A DNA stretch of 64,000 bases from Bacteroidales bacterium (GCA_024401365.1 JAKSLE010000010.1:27677-91676), one strand, 5' to 3'; positions 35,474-45,309 are shown, numbered from the stretch's first letter. Notes: generated by a model not told the origin, from the letters alone. Numbers and translations are program-made.

Positions 35474-38422
35474 ATGCAGAACAAAGGTGCCGTACGAACC
35501 TTCGCCATCCTTTTGGCGTTAGTGTGTTTGTACCAGTTGTCGTTTACTTTCTTTACGCGTAAAGTAGAGAACGACGCCAAAGCGTTCGCAATGGGCGACG
35601 CTGCAAAAGAAACCGCCTACATTGATTCAATTGCAAATGAGCCGGTTTACAACTTCCTATGGCTTAAGAAGTACACCTACATGGAATGTAAGGCCAATGA
35701 GATCAACTTCGGTCTTGACCTTAAGGGTGGTATGAACTTGATCCTAGAGGTTAAAGTATCAGATATTGTTAAGGCTCTTTCAGGTCACAACCAGGATCCT
35801 GTATTCAATCAGGCAGTAGCTAACGCTATCGAGCGTGAGAAGAATTCTACTTCTGATTTTATTACACTCTTCCAAGACGAATTCGAGAAACTCAATCCTA
35901 ACGGTCAGCTTGCAACAATCTTTGCAACAATCGACATGAAGGATCGCGTTAACCGCAATATGTCAAACTCCGAGGTTATCAAGGTCCTCCGCGATGAGAC
36001 AGAGAGCGCTATCCAAAACGCATTCAACGTACTCCGTACTCGTATCGACCGCTTCGGTGTAACTCAGCCAAATATCCAGCGCCTCGAAAAGGCAGGTCGT
36101 GTAATGGTTGAGCTCCCTGGTGTAACAGACCCTTCCCGCGTACGTAAGCTCCTCCAGGGTACAGCAAGCCTCGAGTTCTGGGAGACATACAATAACAACG
36201 AGATTCAAAACCAGCTCGCTGCAGTTATCCAAGCTACAATGGAGCAGGTTACTGATACTACAAAGAAGGCAGATTCTGCTGCATCTTCAGATGTCCTCGC
36301 TCTTGCAGATCAGGCACAGTCTCAGGATTCAACAGTTACTACAAGCTCTTCTGTTCGTTCAATCGCTTCTTACCTCCAGTTCACTCCAATGGGTTACGGC
36401 CCAGTAGTGGGTGTTGCTCGCGCAAAGGATGTAAAGATTGTCAACGATTACCTCGCAATGGATAAGGTTCGTCGCCTTCTCCCACGCGACCTTAAGCTTA
36501 TGTGGACTGTAAAGCCTATGTCAGGTCGTCAGGCTCAGCAGTTCTTCGCTCAGGAAATCAACCAGAAGGAGACAGTATACGAACTCGTAGCTATCAAGTC
36601 TACTTCAAGCACAGATCGTCCACCACTTGAGGGTGACGTTATCACAAATGCTCGCCACCAGGCTAGCCAGAATGGCGCAAGCTACGAGGTTTCAATGTCA
36701 ATGAACTCTGAGGGCGCTCGCCGTTGGGCAGCTCTTACTAAGGCTAACCTCGGTCGCTGCGTTGCTATCGTTCTCGATGGTTATGTATATAGCTTCCCTA
36801 CAGTTCAGTCTGAGATTACAGGTGGTTCATCTTCTATCACAGGTAACTTCTCTCCAGAGGAGGCTCAGGACTTGGCAAACGTACTTAAGTCAGGTAAACT
36901 TCCAGCTCCTGCTACTATCGTAGAGGATACAGTCGTAGGTCCTTCTCTTGGTCAGGAGGCTATCGAGAGCGGTCTTTGGTCATTCCTCATCGCTTTCATC
37001 GTAGTACTTATCTATATGGTAGTATTCTATGGTGTTCGCGCTGGTCTTGTTTCCGACTTCGCTCTTATCGCTAACCTCTTCTTTATTATAGGTATTCTCG
37101 CTTCGTTCGGTGCAGTATTGACATTGCCTGGTATCGCCGGTATCGTACTTACTATCGGTATGGCAGTGGATGCTAACGTAATCATCTACGAGCGTATCAA
37201 GGAGGAGATGCGTGCTGGCAAGACAGTTCGTACAGCAGTACAAGAGGGTTATAGCAACGCTATGTCGGCTATCGTCGATGCCAACCTCACAACATTCCTT
37301 ACAGCTATCATCCTCTTCGCATTCGGTACAGGTCCTATCAAGGGCTTCGCTACAACATTGATGATTGGTGTTGCTACATCATTCTTCACAGCTGTATTCC
37401 TCAGCCGTATTATTGTAGAGCACTTGGCTAACAAGCACGAGGATATGAAGTTCTATACTAAGTTCTCTGAGCACTTCATGGAGAATGTTAACATCGACTT
37501 CCTCGGCAAGCGTAAGACATACTACATTGTTATCGCAGCATATATGCTTGTATGTGTACTTTCACTTGCAATCCGTGGCCTTAGCAAGGGTATCGACTTC
37601 ACTGGTGGTCAGATTTTCGTAGTTCGCTTCGAGCAGCCAGTATCTCCAGAGTCAGTTCGTTCAGGTCTTGCTGCTGAGTTCGAGGGTGCAACAGTTGAGG
37701 TTAAGACATACGGTGCAGACAATCAGGTACGTATCTCTACCAACTATGGTATTGAGAATTCTGAGGATGGTGCTCAGGATGAGATCGAGGCTAAGCTTTA
37801 CAATGGTGTTAAGTCTCTCCTCCCAGCATCTGTAACAAAGGATGATTTCCTCCAGAACTTCAGAATGTCATCACAGAAGGTAGGTCCTACAATGGCTTCC
37901 GATATTACACAAAAGGCTATCTGGGCAGTATTGCTCTCGCTCGTTGTAATGTTCGGTTATATCTTCTTCCGATTCCGTAACTGGGCTTATGGTATGTCTG
38001 CAGTAGTAGCGTTGACACACGATGTTGTATTTACACTCGGTATCTTCTCTCTTACATACTCTATCATGCCATTCTCAATGGAGATCGACCAGTCGTTTAT
38101 TGCCGCTATCCTTACAATCGTTGGTTACTCAATCAACAATACAGTGGTTATCTTCGACCGTATCCGTGAGCAGTTCTATCTTACTCCAAAGGCAACAGCT
38201 ATGGAGGTTATGAACTCGGCACTTAATTCGACAATGGCTCGTACAATCAACACATCAATGACTACATTGGTTACACTTATCGTTATCTTCTTCCTTGGTG
38301 GCGAGGTAATCCGTGGTTTCATCTTCGCGATGTTCGTTGGTATGTTTATCGGTACATTCTCTTCTCTCTTGCTCGCTACACCTCTCGCATATGAGATTGT
38401 TAGCCGCAAGGGTAATAAATAA
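35474..38422 (+). CDS. secDF: SecDF fusion, protein translocase accessory subunit
   Basis: 982 residues. SecD and SecF are fused, the usual state in Bacteroidales. The SecD half begins with one helix, then the P1 head with FGLDLKGGMNLILEV, followed by the five-helix block with GIVLTIGMAVDANVIIYERI. The SecF half starts near residue 680 with GIDFTGGQIFVVRF and repeats the helix block (AAILTIVGYSINNTVVIFDRI). It uses proton motive force to pull proteins from the SecYEG channel. A low-complexity Ser/Thr/Gln linker (about 265-295) interrupts the first periplasmic domain. Monocistronic, with promoter and terminator visible. Confidence 0.96.
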   Translation: MQNKGAVRTFAILLALVCLYQLSFTFFTRKVENDAKAFAMGDAAKETAYIDSIANEPVYNFLWLKKYTYMECKANEINFGLDLKGGMNLILEVKVSDIVKALSGHNQDPVFNQAVANAIEREKNSTSDFITLFQDEFEKLNPNGQLATIFATIDMKDRVNRNMSNSEVIKVLRDETESAIQNAFNVLRTRIDRFGVTQPNIQRLEKAGRVMVELPGVTDPSRVRKLLQGTASLEFWETYNNNEIQNQLAAVIQATMEQVTDTTKKADSAASSDVLALADQAQSQDSTVTTSSSVRSIASYLQFTPMGYGPVVGVARAKDVKIVNDYLAMDKVRRLLPRDLKLMWTVKPMSGRQAQQFFAQEINQKETVYELVAIKSTSSTDRPPLEGDVITNARHQASQNGASYEVSMSMNSEGARRWAALTKANLGRCVAIVLDGYVYSFPTVQSEITGGSSSITGNFSPEEAQDLANVLKSGKLPAPATIVEDTVVGPSLGQEAIESGLWSFLIAFIVVLIYMVVFYGVRAGLVSDFALIANLFFIIGILASFGAVLTLPGIAGIVLTIGMAVDANVIIYERIKEEMRAGKTVRTAVQEGYSNAMSAIVDANLTTFLTAIILFAFGTGPIKGFATTLMIGVATSFFTAVFLSRIIVEHLANKHEDMKFYTKFSEHFMENVNIDFLGKRKTYYIVIAAYMLVCVLSLAIRGLSKGIDFTGGQIFVVRFEQPVSPESVRSGLAAEFEGATVEVKTYGADNQVRISTNYGIENSEDGAQDEIEAKLYNGVKSLLPASVTKDDFLQNFRMSSQKVGPTMASDITQKAIWAVLLSLVVMFGYIFFRFRNWAYGMSAVVALTHDVVFTLGIFSLTYSIMPFSMEIDQSFIAAILTIVGYSINNTVVIFDRIREQFYLTPKATAMEVMNSALNSTMARTINTSMTTLVTLIVIFFLGGEVIRGFIFAMFVGMFIGTFSSLLLATPLAYEIVSRKGNK

Positions 38423-38439
38423 TAGAGTCTAAAGACTAG

Positions 38440-38492
38440 CCGAGGCGTAGGTTTGGCTTTAATTAGCTATAATCTATGACCTCGGTTTTTTG
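38440..38492 (+). terminator. Terminator of secDF
   Basis: CCGAGG (38440-38445) pairs with CCTCGG (38480-38485) with extra inner pairing, followed by six T. The loop is long (34 bases). Confidence 0.65.
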
Positions 38493-38533
38493 TTTTTTTA
38501 TATTACACATCATTATTAAATCACTTAGCAGAT

Positions 38534-41326
38534 ATGAAAAAGTTTATTTTTCTCGTATGTGCAGCTTGTTTGATGCTACAGGAGGCTACTGTGGCGCAAA
38601 CTCCGCTACCAGTTGACCCAGAAGTTAAGGTGGGTCGACTCGACAATGGATTAACCTACTATATCAGGCACAATGAGTATCCGAAGGATCGTGCCTACAT
38701 GTACATTGCACAACGTGTTGGTGCGGTACTAGAAGAGGATTCGCAGAACGGTCTTGCTCATTTTCTTGAGCATATGGCGTTTAACGGAACAAAGAATTTC
38801 CCTGGGAAGGGTATCATTGACTACCTTGAGCGTCAGGGTGTAAAGTTTGGAGAGAACATCAATGCCTATACATCGACAGATGAGACGGTGTACAATTTGG
38901 ATAATGTTCCTACTACAGACCCTGTTGTAGTTGACAGTGCACTTTTGGTTCTTCACGATTGGTCGGGATTTATATCCCTTGAGCCTAAGGAGATAGACTC
39001 TGAGCGCGGTGTAATACGTGAGGAGTGGCGTACACGAGATTCTGGAGACAACAGAACATACAATGCTACCAATAAGGTAATCATGGCTGGTACTCCTTAT
39101 GCGGTTCGTGATGTTATAGGAGATACAGTTGTCATCAATAATTTCACATATCAGGAGTTGCGCGACTACTATCATAAGTGGTACAGACCTGATCTTCAGG
39201 GCATTGTAGTTGTAGGAGATATTGACCCTGAGGTTATAGAGCAGAAGATCAAGGAGATGTGGAGTGACATTCCTGCCAAGGTTAACCCTGCAGAGCGCAA
39301 GTATTTCCCATTGCCACTGCATGGCAAGGAGCCTATAGTATCTATTGCTCAGGATCCAGAGGCTACGCGCAACCGCATAGAGTTGTTTTATCGTCGTCAA
39401 GCTATTCCTCGTGAGTTTACGAGTACGCAAGAGTGCTATATGCAGAGCCTTGTGCTCAATTTAGCGACATCGGTAATGGACCTTCGTTTCCAGGAGATGT
39501 CGAGCAAGGCAGATTCTCCATTTGCGGCAGCAGGTAGTGCTGATTATCGTGAGGTGCCATTGGTAAGTGAGTTTTTGTTTGTTGCTGTACCAAAGAATGG
39601 CAAATTCCTTGAGTCGTACAATGCCCTAGTAGACGAGGCTGAGAAGCTACGTCGTTGGGGTGTGACAGCGAGTGAACTTGAGGTTGTAAAGCAAGATATG
39701 CTCAAGTCGGCAGAAGATGCATACAATTCGCGTACTACCTGCAGGTCGGGCAACTATGTACAATCGTACGTACGTTCATTTATAGATGGTACAGACATAA
39801 TGAGTCAGGAGCAAGAGTATCAGCTTCTACAGCAGGTATTGCCATTTATTACCAAGGAAGTTGTAGATCAGATGGTCGGCATGGTTATCAATGACAATCC
39901 AGTGATTTCTGTTATGGCGCCATCGGCGGAGACATCCATTCCATCGAAGGAAGAGTTAAAGAAGATATTGGCTGATGTATCTACCAAGGAGCTTGTAAAA
40001 TATGAAGAGGTATCGTATGACAAGCCACTTGTAGCTGATGTACCTGCATCTGGAAAGATAGTATCATCGGAGGCTGGTCCAATGGGGTCGACACTTCTTA
40101 CGCTCTCAAATGGCATTAAGGCTTATTTGTTACCAACAGACCATGAGGCAGACAAGGTATCTCTCAAGGCAGTAAGTTTTGGTGGTGCTAGTTTGCTTTC
40201 TGCGGAAGAGTCGTATTTGGCAGAGTATGCAAATTATTTTGTATCGCGATATGGACTAGGTGATTTCTCGGCATCTGACCTTACGAAGGTACTTGCTGGA
40301 AAATCTGTGAATGTATCGACTACCATCAGTACAAATACAGAAGCTGTCTATGGCAACTGTGCGAAAGGTGACTTTGAGACTATGCTTCAGTGTGTATACC
40401 TTGGTTTCAAGGGGGTACGAGAAGATGCAGATGCTCATGCAAGTTCGTTGTCGATGATCCGCATGCAGTTGGAGAATCTTGAGAAGAATCCAGACTACAT
40501 AATGCAGAAAGAGATCACGAAGACTATGTATGGTGTAAATCCATACGTTAAAGACCTTGAGATAGAAGATCTGGAGAAGTTGACAATGGAGCGTTGTATC
40601 AAGATATACAAAGAGCGTTTCAGCAATGCTGGTGACTTTACATTCTTCTTTGTAGGAGATATGGATATAGAGGCGGTGAAGCCAATGATTGCGCAGTGGT
40701 TGGGTTCGCTTCCTGTAGCAGCGACACGAGAGAAGGCCATTGACCGCAATATTGTACCACAGACAGGAAAGGTAGACAATACATTTGAGAAAGAGATGGC
40801 TACCACGAAGGTATCTAGTTGGACGCTTTACAGTGGAGAGAACAAAGAATACGACAGAAAGTTCCTCACCTCGGCCGACTTTCTTAATTCTATACTCCGT
40901 ATGCGATATCTTGATACGATTCGCGAAGATGAGGGAGGTTCGTATGGTGTTTCGTCGCACTTCTCAGCTTCGAATTATCTGAGATATACATATAATCTTC
41001 AGATATCATTTGATACAGATCCAGAGAAGATAGACAAGTTGTATCCTATTATAGAGCGTGAGATACAGAAGATTGCCGATGAGGGACCTGACGCTGCACA
41101 GTTGCAGAAGGTTAAGGACAACGAATTGAACACATTAGCAAACATGTTGAAGCGCAATTCATACTGGATGTCGTGCTTGTCGGACTTTGTCGTTCTAGGC
41201 ATAGACAAGGCCAATGGAGAGAAAGAGCTTCTTGAGAGCATTTCGGGAGACGATGTAAAGGCAGCTGCTGCGAAGATACTTGCGCAGAAGAACCGTCTCA
41301 CGGTAACAATGAAGCCAAAGAAGTAG
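38534..41326 (+). CDS. M16 family zinc metallopeptidase, secreted
   Basis: 930 residues with a signal peptide (ending ATVAQ). Two M16 halves are present: the N-terminal catalytic domain has the inverted zinc motif HFLEH in AHFLEHMAFNG (about residues 76-80), the distal Glu in a downstream helix, and the typical GENINAYTSTDETVYNLDNVP. The second half (from about 510) is the inactive, clam-shell partner. It is pitrilysin-like and probably periplasmic, degrading peptides. It is the first + strand gene showing the G/T-rich codon style of the right half of the window. Confidence 0.92.
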   Translation: MKKFIFLVCAACLMLQEATVAQTPLPVDPEVKVGRLDNGLTYYIRHNEYPKDRAYMYIAQRVGAVLEEDSQNGLAHFLEHMAFNGTKNFPGKGIIDYLERQGVKFGENINAYTSTDETVYNLDNVPTTDPVVVDSALLVLHDWSGFISLEPKEIDSERGVIREEWRTRDSGDNRTYNATNKVIMAGTPYAVRDVIGDTVVINNFTYQELRDYYHKWYRPDLQGIVVVGDIDPEVIEQKIKEMWSDIPAKVNPAERKYFPLPLHGKEPIVSIAQDPEATRNRIELFYRRQAIPREFTSTQECYMQSLVLNLATSVMDLRFQEMSSKADSPFAAAGSADYREVPLVSEFLFVAVPKNGKFLESYNALVDEAEKLRRWGVTASELEVVKQDMLKSAEDAYNSRTTCRSGNYVQSYVRSFIDGTDIMSQEQEYQLLQQVLPFITKEVVDQMVGMVINDNPVISVMAPSAETSIPSKEELKKILADVSTKELVKYEEVSYDKPLVADVPASGKIVSSEAGPMGSTLLTLSNGIKAYLLPTDHEADKVSLKAVSFGGASLLSAEESYLAEYANYFVSRYGLGDFSASDLTKVLAGKSVNVSTTISTNTEAVYGNCAKGDFETMLQCVYLGFKGVREDADAHASSLSMIRMQLENLEKNPDYIMQKEITKTMYGVNPYVKDLEIEDLEKLTMERCIKIYKERFSNAGDFTFFFVGDMDIEAVKPMIAQWLGSLPVAATREKAIDRNIVPQTGKVDNTFEKEMATTKVSSWTLYSGENKEYDRKFLTSADFLNSILRMRYLDTIREDEGGSYGVSSHFSASNYLRYTYNLQISFDTDPEKIDKLYPIIEREIQKIADEGPDAAQLQKVKDNELNTLANMLKRNSYWMSCLSDFVVLGIDKANGEKELLESISGDDVKAAAAKILAQKNRLTVTMKPKK

Positions 41327-41351
41327 CATAATATTTTGAGGCAACTATATT

Positions 41352-41380
41352 AAGGTCGGCATAATTGCCGGCCTTTTTTT
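41352..41380 (+). terminator. Terminator of the M16 peptidase gene
   Basis: AAGGTCGGCA pairs with TGCCGGCCTT around 41352-41375 with one G-T pair, followed by seven T. Confidence 0.85.
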
Positions 41381-41635
41381 GTTTATGTGAAAGTAGTTGC
41401 TGTACGGTTGCTAGTTCCTTTCTGTATATAGAGAGCCTCCTTGTTGCTCGCAATTTTTATATTATGTGGGTAGTCTCTGATAGCAGAGAGGGTAGTCGTT
41501 GCTCGCAATTTTTATATTATGTGGGTAGTCTCTGATAGCAGAGAGGGTAGTCGTTGCTCGCAGTTTTTTTATTTTGTGAGCAGTCTCTGATAACGGAGAG
41601 AGTAGTTGTTGCTCGCAAATTTTTATAAAACGGGT
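41381..41635 (+). repeat. Tandem array of the 55-base intergenic repeat (four cores)
   Basis: Core GTTGCTCGCA(A/G) starts at 41443, 41498, 41553 and 41608, exactly 55 bases apart. Units 41443-41497 and 41498-41552 are identical; the third and fourth diverge after the core. Within the unit CTCTG-ATAG-CAGAG can form a short hairpin, and the third unit keeps it with a G-T pair. A partly similar flank (41385-41440) precedes the first core. It fills most of the 397-base gap between the M16 gene and the barrel gene. Confidence 0.9.
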
Positions 41636-41668
41636 GTAAAAAGGAGAGGAGAAAAAGTTGAGGCAAGT

Positions 41669-41699
41669 GTTGTGTGTTTTACATAATGTATTACTTTTG
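41669..41699 (+). promoter_or_regulatory. Promoter of the barrel/HhH-barrel operon
   Basis: GTTG (41669-41672), 19 bases, TACTTTTG (41692-41699). The start codon follows at 41724. Confidence 0.55.
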
Positions 41700-41723
41700 C
41701 ACTTAGACCAAAATATATATTAA

Positions 41724-42554
41724 GTGAAACGCTCAATGCTACTCTGTGCGCTAATGTGCACATTGGCGTTATTCCCATTAGATGTGATAGCGCAAGAAGT
41801 ATATCATACTTCGCCCCTGCAGTTGCAGACTGCTAATATCTACAGTACGTCGCCCCTTGAAGAGACGGCAGACGCATTTAATCCATCGATTATTTCGGAC
41901 ATTACGCACTGTGCGCTTGAAGTATCCTGTTCGGTACCCTTTGCGCTTAAAGAGCTATGTCAGGTAGATGCGAAGATGGCCGCGTCCACCCCATTGTGTC
42001 ATCTTCAAGGAGAGGTATTGAAGAGTGGGGATGAAGGCAGTTCGTTTACTGTATTAGGCGGAGGTATATCGCGCAGGTTCCACAAGTTTGGGTTAGGTTT
42101 TGAGTACAGGGCGCTTATTCACAAGCAGATAAATACGGAGACATACCGATCGTCGTTTTCGAGGTTTGGGTTACACGTCAATCTATCAGAAGAGTGGACT
42201 GTGGCCATGTCGGTCAGCAATATAGAAGGCAGGAGAATCAGATATAAAGAATGTGATGTAGACATACCCTCGTTTGCGGTAATAGGGATGAAATGGAGGC
42301 ACAGTATGCTAGTAGTGCAAGTCGAGGTAGAAAAGAGCTGGAATAGAGAAGCCGTGTACAAGGTAGCCACGTCCGTTGTGACCAGGAGTGCGGTTTTCGG
42401 GTCTGTAGGTATTACGGTCAGGGACGATGCTGCCTCGCCCACGGCAGGAGTAGGAGTAAGTTTTGAGCATTTTGTGATTAATGCTGGGATGAGTTATCAT
42501 AACAAATTGGGCGTATCATCCGGGGCATCAATAGCGATAGTCAATATCTGGTAA
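41724..42554 (+). CDS. Predicted outer-membrane beta-barrel protein, unknown function
   Basis: 276 residues from GTG at 41724; the KRS residues before the hydrophobic core make a better signal peptide than the internal ATG at 41736. The mature part has repeated amphipathic strands (FTVLGGGISRRFHKFGLGFEYRAL, FGLHVNLSEEWTVAMSVSN, AVFGSVGITVRDD, TAGVGVSFEHFVINAGMSY) and ends in W, as barrel proteins often do. It looks like a PorV/FadL-size barrel of about ten strands. Its stop codon overlaps the next start (TAATG), so the two products are coupled and probably act together. Confidence 0.65.
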   Translation: MKRSMLLCALMCTLALFPLDVIAQEVYHTSPLQLQTANIYSTSPLEETADAFNPSIISDITHCALEVSCSVPFALKELCQVDAKMAASTPLCHLQGEVLKSGDEGSSFTVLGGGISRRFHKFGLGFEYRALIHKQINTETYRSSFSRFGLHVNLSEEWTVAMSVSNIEGRRIRYKECDVDIPSFAVIGMKWRHSMLVVQVEVEKSWNREAVYKVATSVVTRSAVFGSVGITVRDDAASPTAGVGVSFEHFVINAGMSYHNKLGVSSGASIAIVNIW

Positions 42555-44617
42555 TGGGGAAGTTTGCATTATTGTTGGTTTTGATGGCTTTTCTCGTTGT
42601 GAAGAGAGTCAAGGCACAAGAAGAGAATGTGCTAGAAGAAGTTGTCCGTGACCTATTAGAAGACATGGCCATAGACGGGCGTCTGTCGGAAAATGGAGAC
42701 GAGGCAGAAGATCTGTACGCCATAGCAGACAACAAGATAGACATCAACAGTGCTTCGGCAGACGAGTTACGCTCGTTGCATGTGCTGAAAGAGGCGCAGA
42801 TACAAAGTATCATAGAAGAGCGGAATAAGATGGGAGCCTTCACCTCTGTGCTAGATTTATTGATGCTAAAAGATTTTGATGAATGGCTAGTAGAGCGATT
42901 AAGGCACTTTATAAAAGTAGAAGACGAAGTAGACATAGTCAAGCCCAGAAAAATTAAAGGAGAATTTGTGTTCAGGGCGAGTAGGCAATTACAAGAATCG
43001 AAAGGGTACACACAGGGAGCCAAGAATCCCTATTTAGGCAAGCCCATCAAACTACTATCGCGCAATAAGATAGAGATAAACGAAGTCTACTCGCTAGGTT
43101 TTGTCTCCGAATCAGATGCGGGAGAGCCCATAGGCAGATATGGCATTAGAGTTACAGACTTTTTATCGGGCTATTTTGCGTACAAGAAGAATAAGAATGG
43201 GTTGGCCAGGGCTGTTGTTGGGCATTATCATGCACATGTAGGGCAAGGTTTAGGGTTATGGACAGGTTTTTCGGCAGATAACACATCGCTCCAATCGTCA
43301 TTAGACAAGAATGCTGAGCCCATCAGTCCGACATTATCTGCATCCGAGTATGGATATCTGCGAGGGGTGGCAGGCACGTTGGTTCATAACAAATCGTATT
43401 TTACCCTTTTTATGTCGCATACAGACAACGATGCATCGATTTTCAGAAGAGAAGCAGACAGCAGTAATGTTTGGATTCAGACTATACAAGCAGACGGATA
43501 CCACAGGACGAAGACAGAGATAGAAGGGAGGAACAATGTAAGTCTGATGGTAGGCGGAGGGTATGCCTCGCAAGGCTTCAACGGAGAAAGAATTGGGGGG
43601 AAAGTAGGGATAGGGCTAAACAAGTGGCACTCCTCCAAGGCGCTATACAACGAAGACAAGTTGTACCGCATCAACTATCCCAATACAGACGACATAGTAA
43701 CGATACATGCCGACCACAGGATTATGTTTTCCAGGGTTAAGATGTATGGGGAGGTAGCGTATCAGATATCCGAGGACAAGGCATTGGCGGTAATGCAAGC
43801 TATGGATTTGGCGCTGCGAGGAGGCAGTTACCTTACCATAGGCTATCGTTCATTTGGCAGGCACTACTATGCGGCGGTACAATCACCGTGGTCGCGCTGG
43901 AGTCAGCCCTCCAGTGAAGAAGGCCTATATATAGGTATTCAGGCATCGCCACACACCGATGTGACGCTATTAGCCAGTGCGAATTTATACAAGAACAGAT
44001 GGCTGACATACAAATGTCAGTCGCCCTCGAGCGGGTACAAGTTCAGGATAAACCTATCATACACCCCTGTGAAATGGAATGAGATAACGCTAAGGGTACG
44101 TATGGACGGTAATGAAGTGACATCAGCTGCGGCCAACTATAAGTTGCAACAAGAAAAGCGAGTGTCATATAAAATACAATACCAATCCTCTCCGGTAGAC
44201 TGGGTACGGTTTAAGGGAGGTATTGAGATTATACACTATAGGAAAGAGAGAGAAGCAAGCTCAGATGGGGTATGGTTGAGTCAAGAGATCAAGATCTCCT
44301 TTGACAAGCTATGCAAGATGAGGGCAACGCTATACATGGCGCACTTTGATACAGACGACTATAACTCGAGGGTATATGCGTATATGCCAGACGTTCTATA
44401 TACTATGAGTACTCCGATGTTCAGTGGGAGGGGGGTGGTAGCTATGGGGCAAATATCTCTCAATCCCCATCCAGATTTGTCGCTAGCGCTGCGAATAAAA
44501 CACGTCCGCTACCTAGACAGGGACAAAATTGGGACTGGGAATGAAGAGGTAGACGGTTCGCGCAAGAGCGAAGTCAAGCTACAGCTACGGTATAAATTAT
44601 TTCACCGGTTTGGTTAA
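42554..44617 (+). CDS. Helix-hairpin-helix protein fused to an outer-membrane barrel
   Basis: 687 residues. A signal peptide (ending VKRVKAQ) is followed by a ComEA-like helix-hairpin-helix unit at about residues 57-115 (DINSASADELRSLHVLKEAQIQSIIEER, then a second hairpin FTSVLDLLMLKDFDEWLVERL). The rest, from about residue 140, is rich in alternating strands and ends LRYKLFHRFG, fitting a large beta-barrel. HhH units bind DNA backbone, so an exported HhH on a barrel suggests a role with extracellular or periplasmic DNA, such as uptake. That is inference; the HhH may bind something else. The start overlaps the upstream stop by one base, and its end overlaps convergent rdgB by four. Confidence 0.72.
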   Translation: MGKFALLLVLMAFLVVKRVKAQEENVLEEVVRDLLEDMAIDGRLSENGDEAEDLYAIADNKIDINSASADELRSLHVLKEAQIQSIIEERNKMGAFTSVLDLLMLKDFDEWLVERLRHFIKVEDEVDIVKPRKIKGEFVFRASRQLQESKGYTQGAKNPYLGKPIKLLSRNKIEINEVYSLGFVSESDAGEPIGRYGIRVTDFLSGYFAYKKNKNGLARAVVGHYHAHVGQGLGLWTGFSADNTSLQSSLDKNAEPISPTLSASEYGYLRGVAGTLVHNKSYFTLFMSHTDNDASIFRREADSSNVWIQTIQADGYHRTKTEIEGRNNVSLMVGGGYASQGFNGERIGGKVGIGLNKWHSSKALYNEDKLYRINYPNTDDIVTIHADHRIMFSRVKMYGEVAYQISEDKALAVMQAMDLALRGGSYLTIGYRSFGRHYYAAVQSPWSRWSQPSSEEGLYIGIQASPHTDVTLLASANLYKNRWLTYKCQSPSSGYKFRINLSYTPVKWNEITLRVRMDGNEVTSAAANYKLQQEKRVSYKIQYQSSPVDWVRFKGGIEIIHYRKEREASSDGVWLSQEIKISFDKLCKMRATLYMAHFDTDDYNSRVYAYMPDVLYTMSTPMFSGRGVVAMGQISLNPHPDLSLALRIKHVRYLDRDKIGTGNEEVDGSRKSEVKLQLRYKLFHRFG

Positions 44618-45198
44618 GACTCCGTCTTCATCCAAGCATTCATAGCCATGAGGGCGCGAGCGCGGTGGCTGATTTTATTCTTTTCGGCCAGAGAAAGTTC
44701 TGCAAAAGTTTTGTTTGGGAACTCGACGGGGCAAAACAGAGGGTCGTATCCAAAGCCCTCAGAGCCACGAGGCGATAAAGTCAGGTTGCCATTGACCTTA
44801 CCCTCGAAAAGATGCTCTTTGCCGTCGGCATCAATATAAGCCAAGACGGTACGGAAGCAAGCAGAGAGGTCGGCCTTGCCCTTGATATTCTCCAAAAGCT
44901 TATTGTTGTTAGTTTCGTCGGTAGCCCCCTCTCCCGAGTATCGAGCAGAATATACTCCTGGAGCGCCATTCAGGCAGTTGACCTCCAGACCCGAGTCATC
45001 TGCCAGGCAAGGTTGGTGGTACTCAGCGAAGACTGTGCGAGCTTTGATGAGGGCGTTACCCTCGAAAGTTGTTGCGTCCTCTATGATAGGTTTATTGAAT
45101 CCCACTTCGCGCAAGGTAACTATCTGGACACCTTGAGGGAGAAGTTGTTCTATTTCGCGAGCCTTATGTGCGTTATTAGATGCGAGTATGATTTTCAT
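44614..45198 (-). CDS. rdgB: XTP/dITP pyrophosphatase (Ham1/RdgB)
   Basis: 194 residues. It hydrolyses non-canonical purine nucleotides (XTP, dITP) to monophosphates, keeping them out of nucleic acids. Visible motifs are ASNNAHKAREI, FEGNALIKARTV, LADDSGLEVNCLNGAPGVYSARYSG and GFGYDPLFCP...SHRARAL. The 3' end overlaps the convergent HhH-barrel gene. A TACCTTTG -7 box stands just upstream on the minus strand. Confidence 0.95.
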   Translation of the reverse strand: MKIILASNNAHKAREIEQLLPQGVQIVTLREVGFNKPIIEDATTFEGNALIKARTVFAEYHQPCLADDSGLEVNCLNGAPGVYSARYSGEGATDETNNNKLLENIKGKADLSACFRTVLAYIDADGKEHLFEGKVNGNLTLSPRGSEGFGYDPLFCPVEFPNKTFAELSLAEKNKISHRARALMAMNAWMKTES

Positions 45199-45216
45199 GT
45201 TGAAAATATTTTGCTA

Positions 45217-45224
45217 CAAAGGTA
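45217..45224 (-). promoter_or_regulatory. Probable -7 box for rdgB
   Basis: The minus strand reads TACCTTTG, 18 bases before the rdgB start codon. No -33 TTTG at normal spacing. Confidence 0.5.
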
Positions 45225-45248
45225 GTCAAGAGGTGAGAATAGGGTAAG

Positions 45249-45286
45249 AGAAAAGAAAACAGCCGTTGACAAGAATCAACGGCTGT
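45249..45286 (-). terminator. Terminator of the usp gene (minus strand)
   Basis: ACAGCCGTTGA (45259-45269) pairs perfectly with TCAACGGCTGT (45276-45286), followed on the minus strand by TTTTCTTTTC. Confidence 0.9.
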
Positions 45287-45309
45287 TGGTATGATAGAAA
45301 ACTGTGTTT

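Noticed and set aside
41443-41635. Second regularly spaced array as a CRISPR candidate
   Set aside because: Two complete units are identical including the would-be spacer; it is the same dispersed family as at 26.4 kb.
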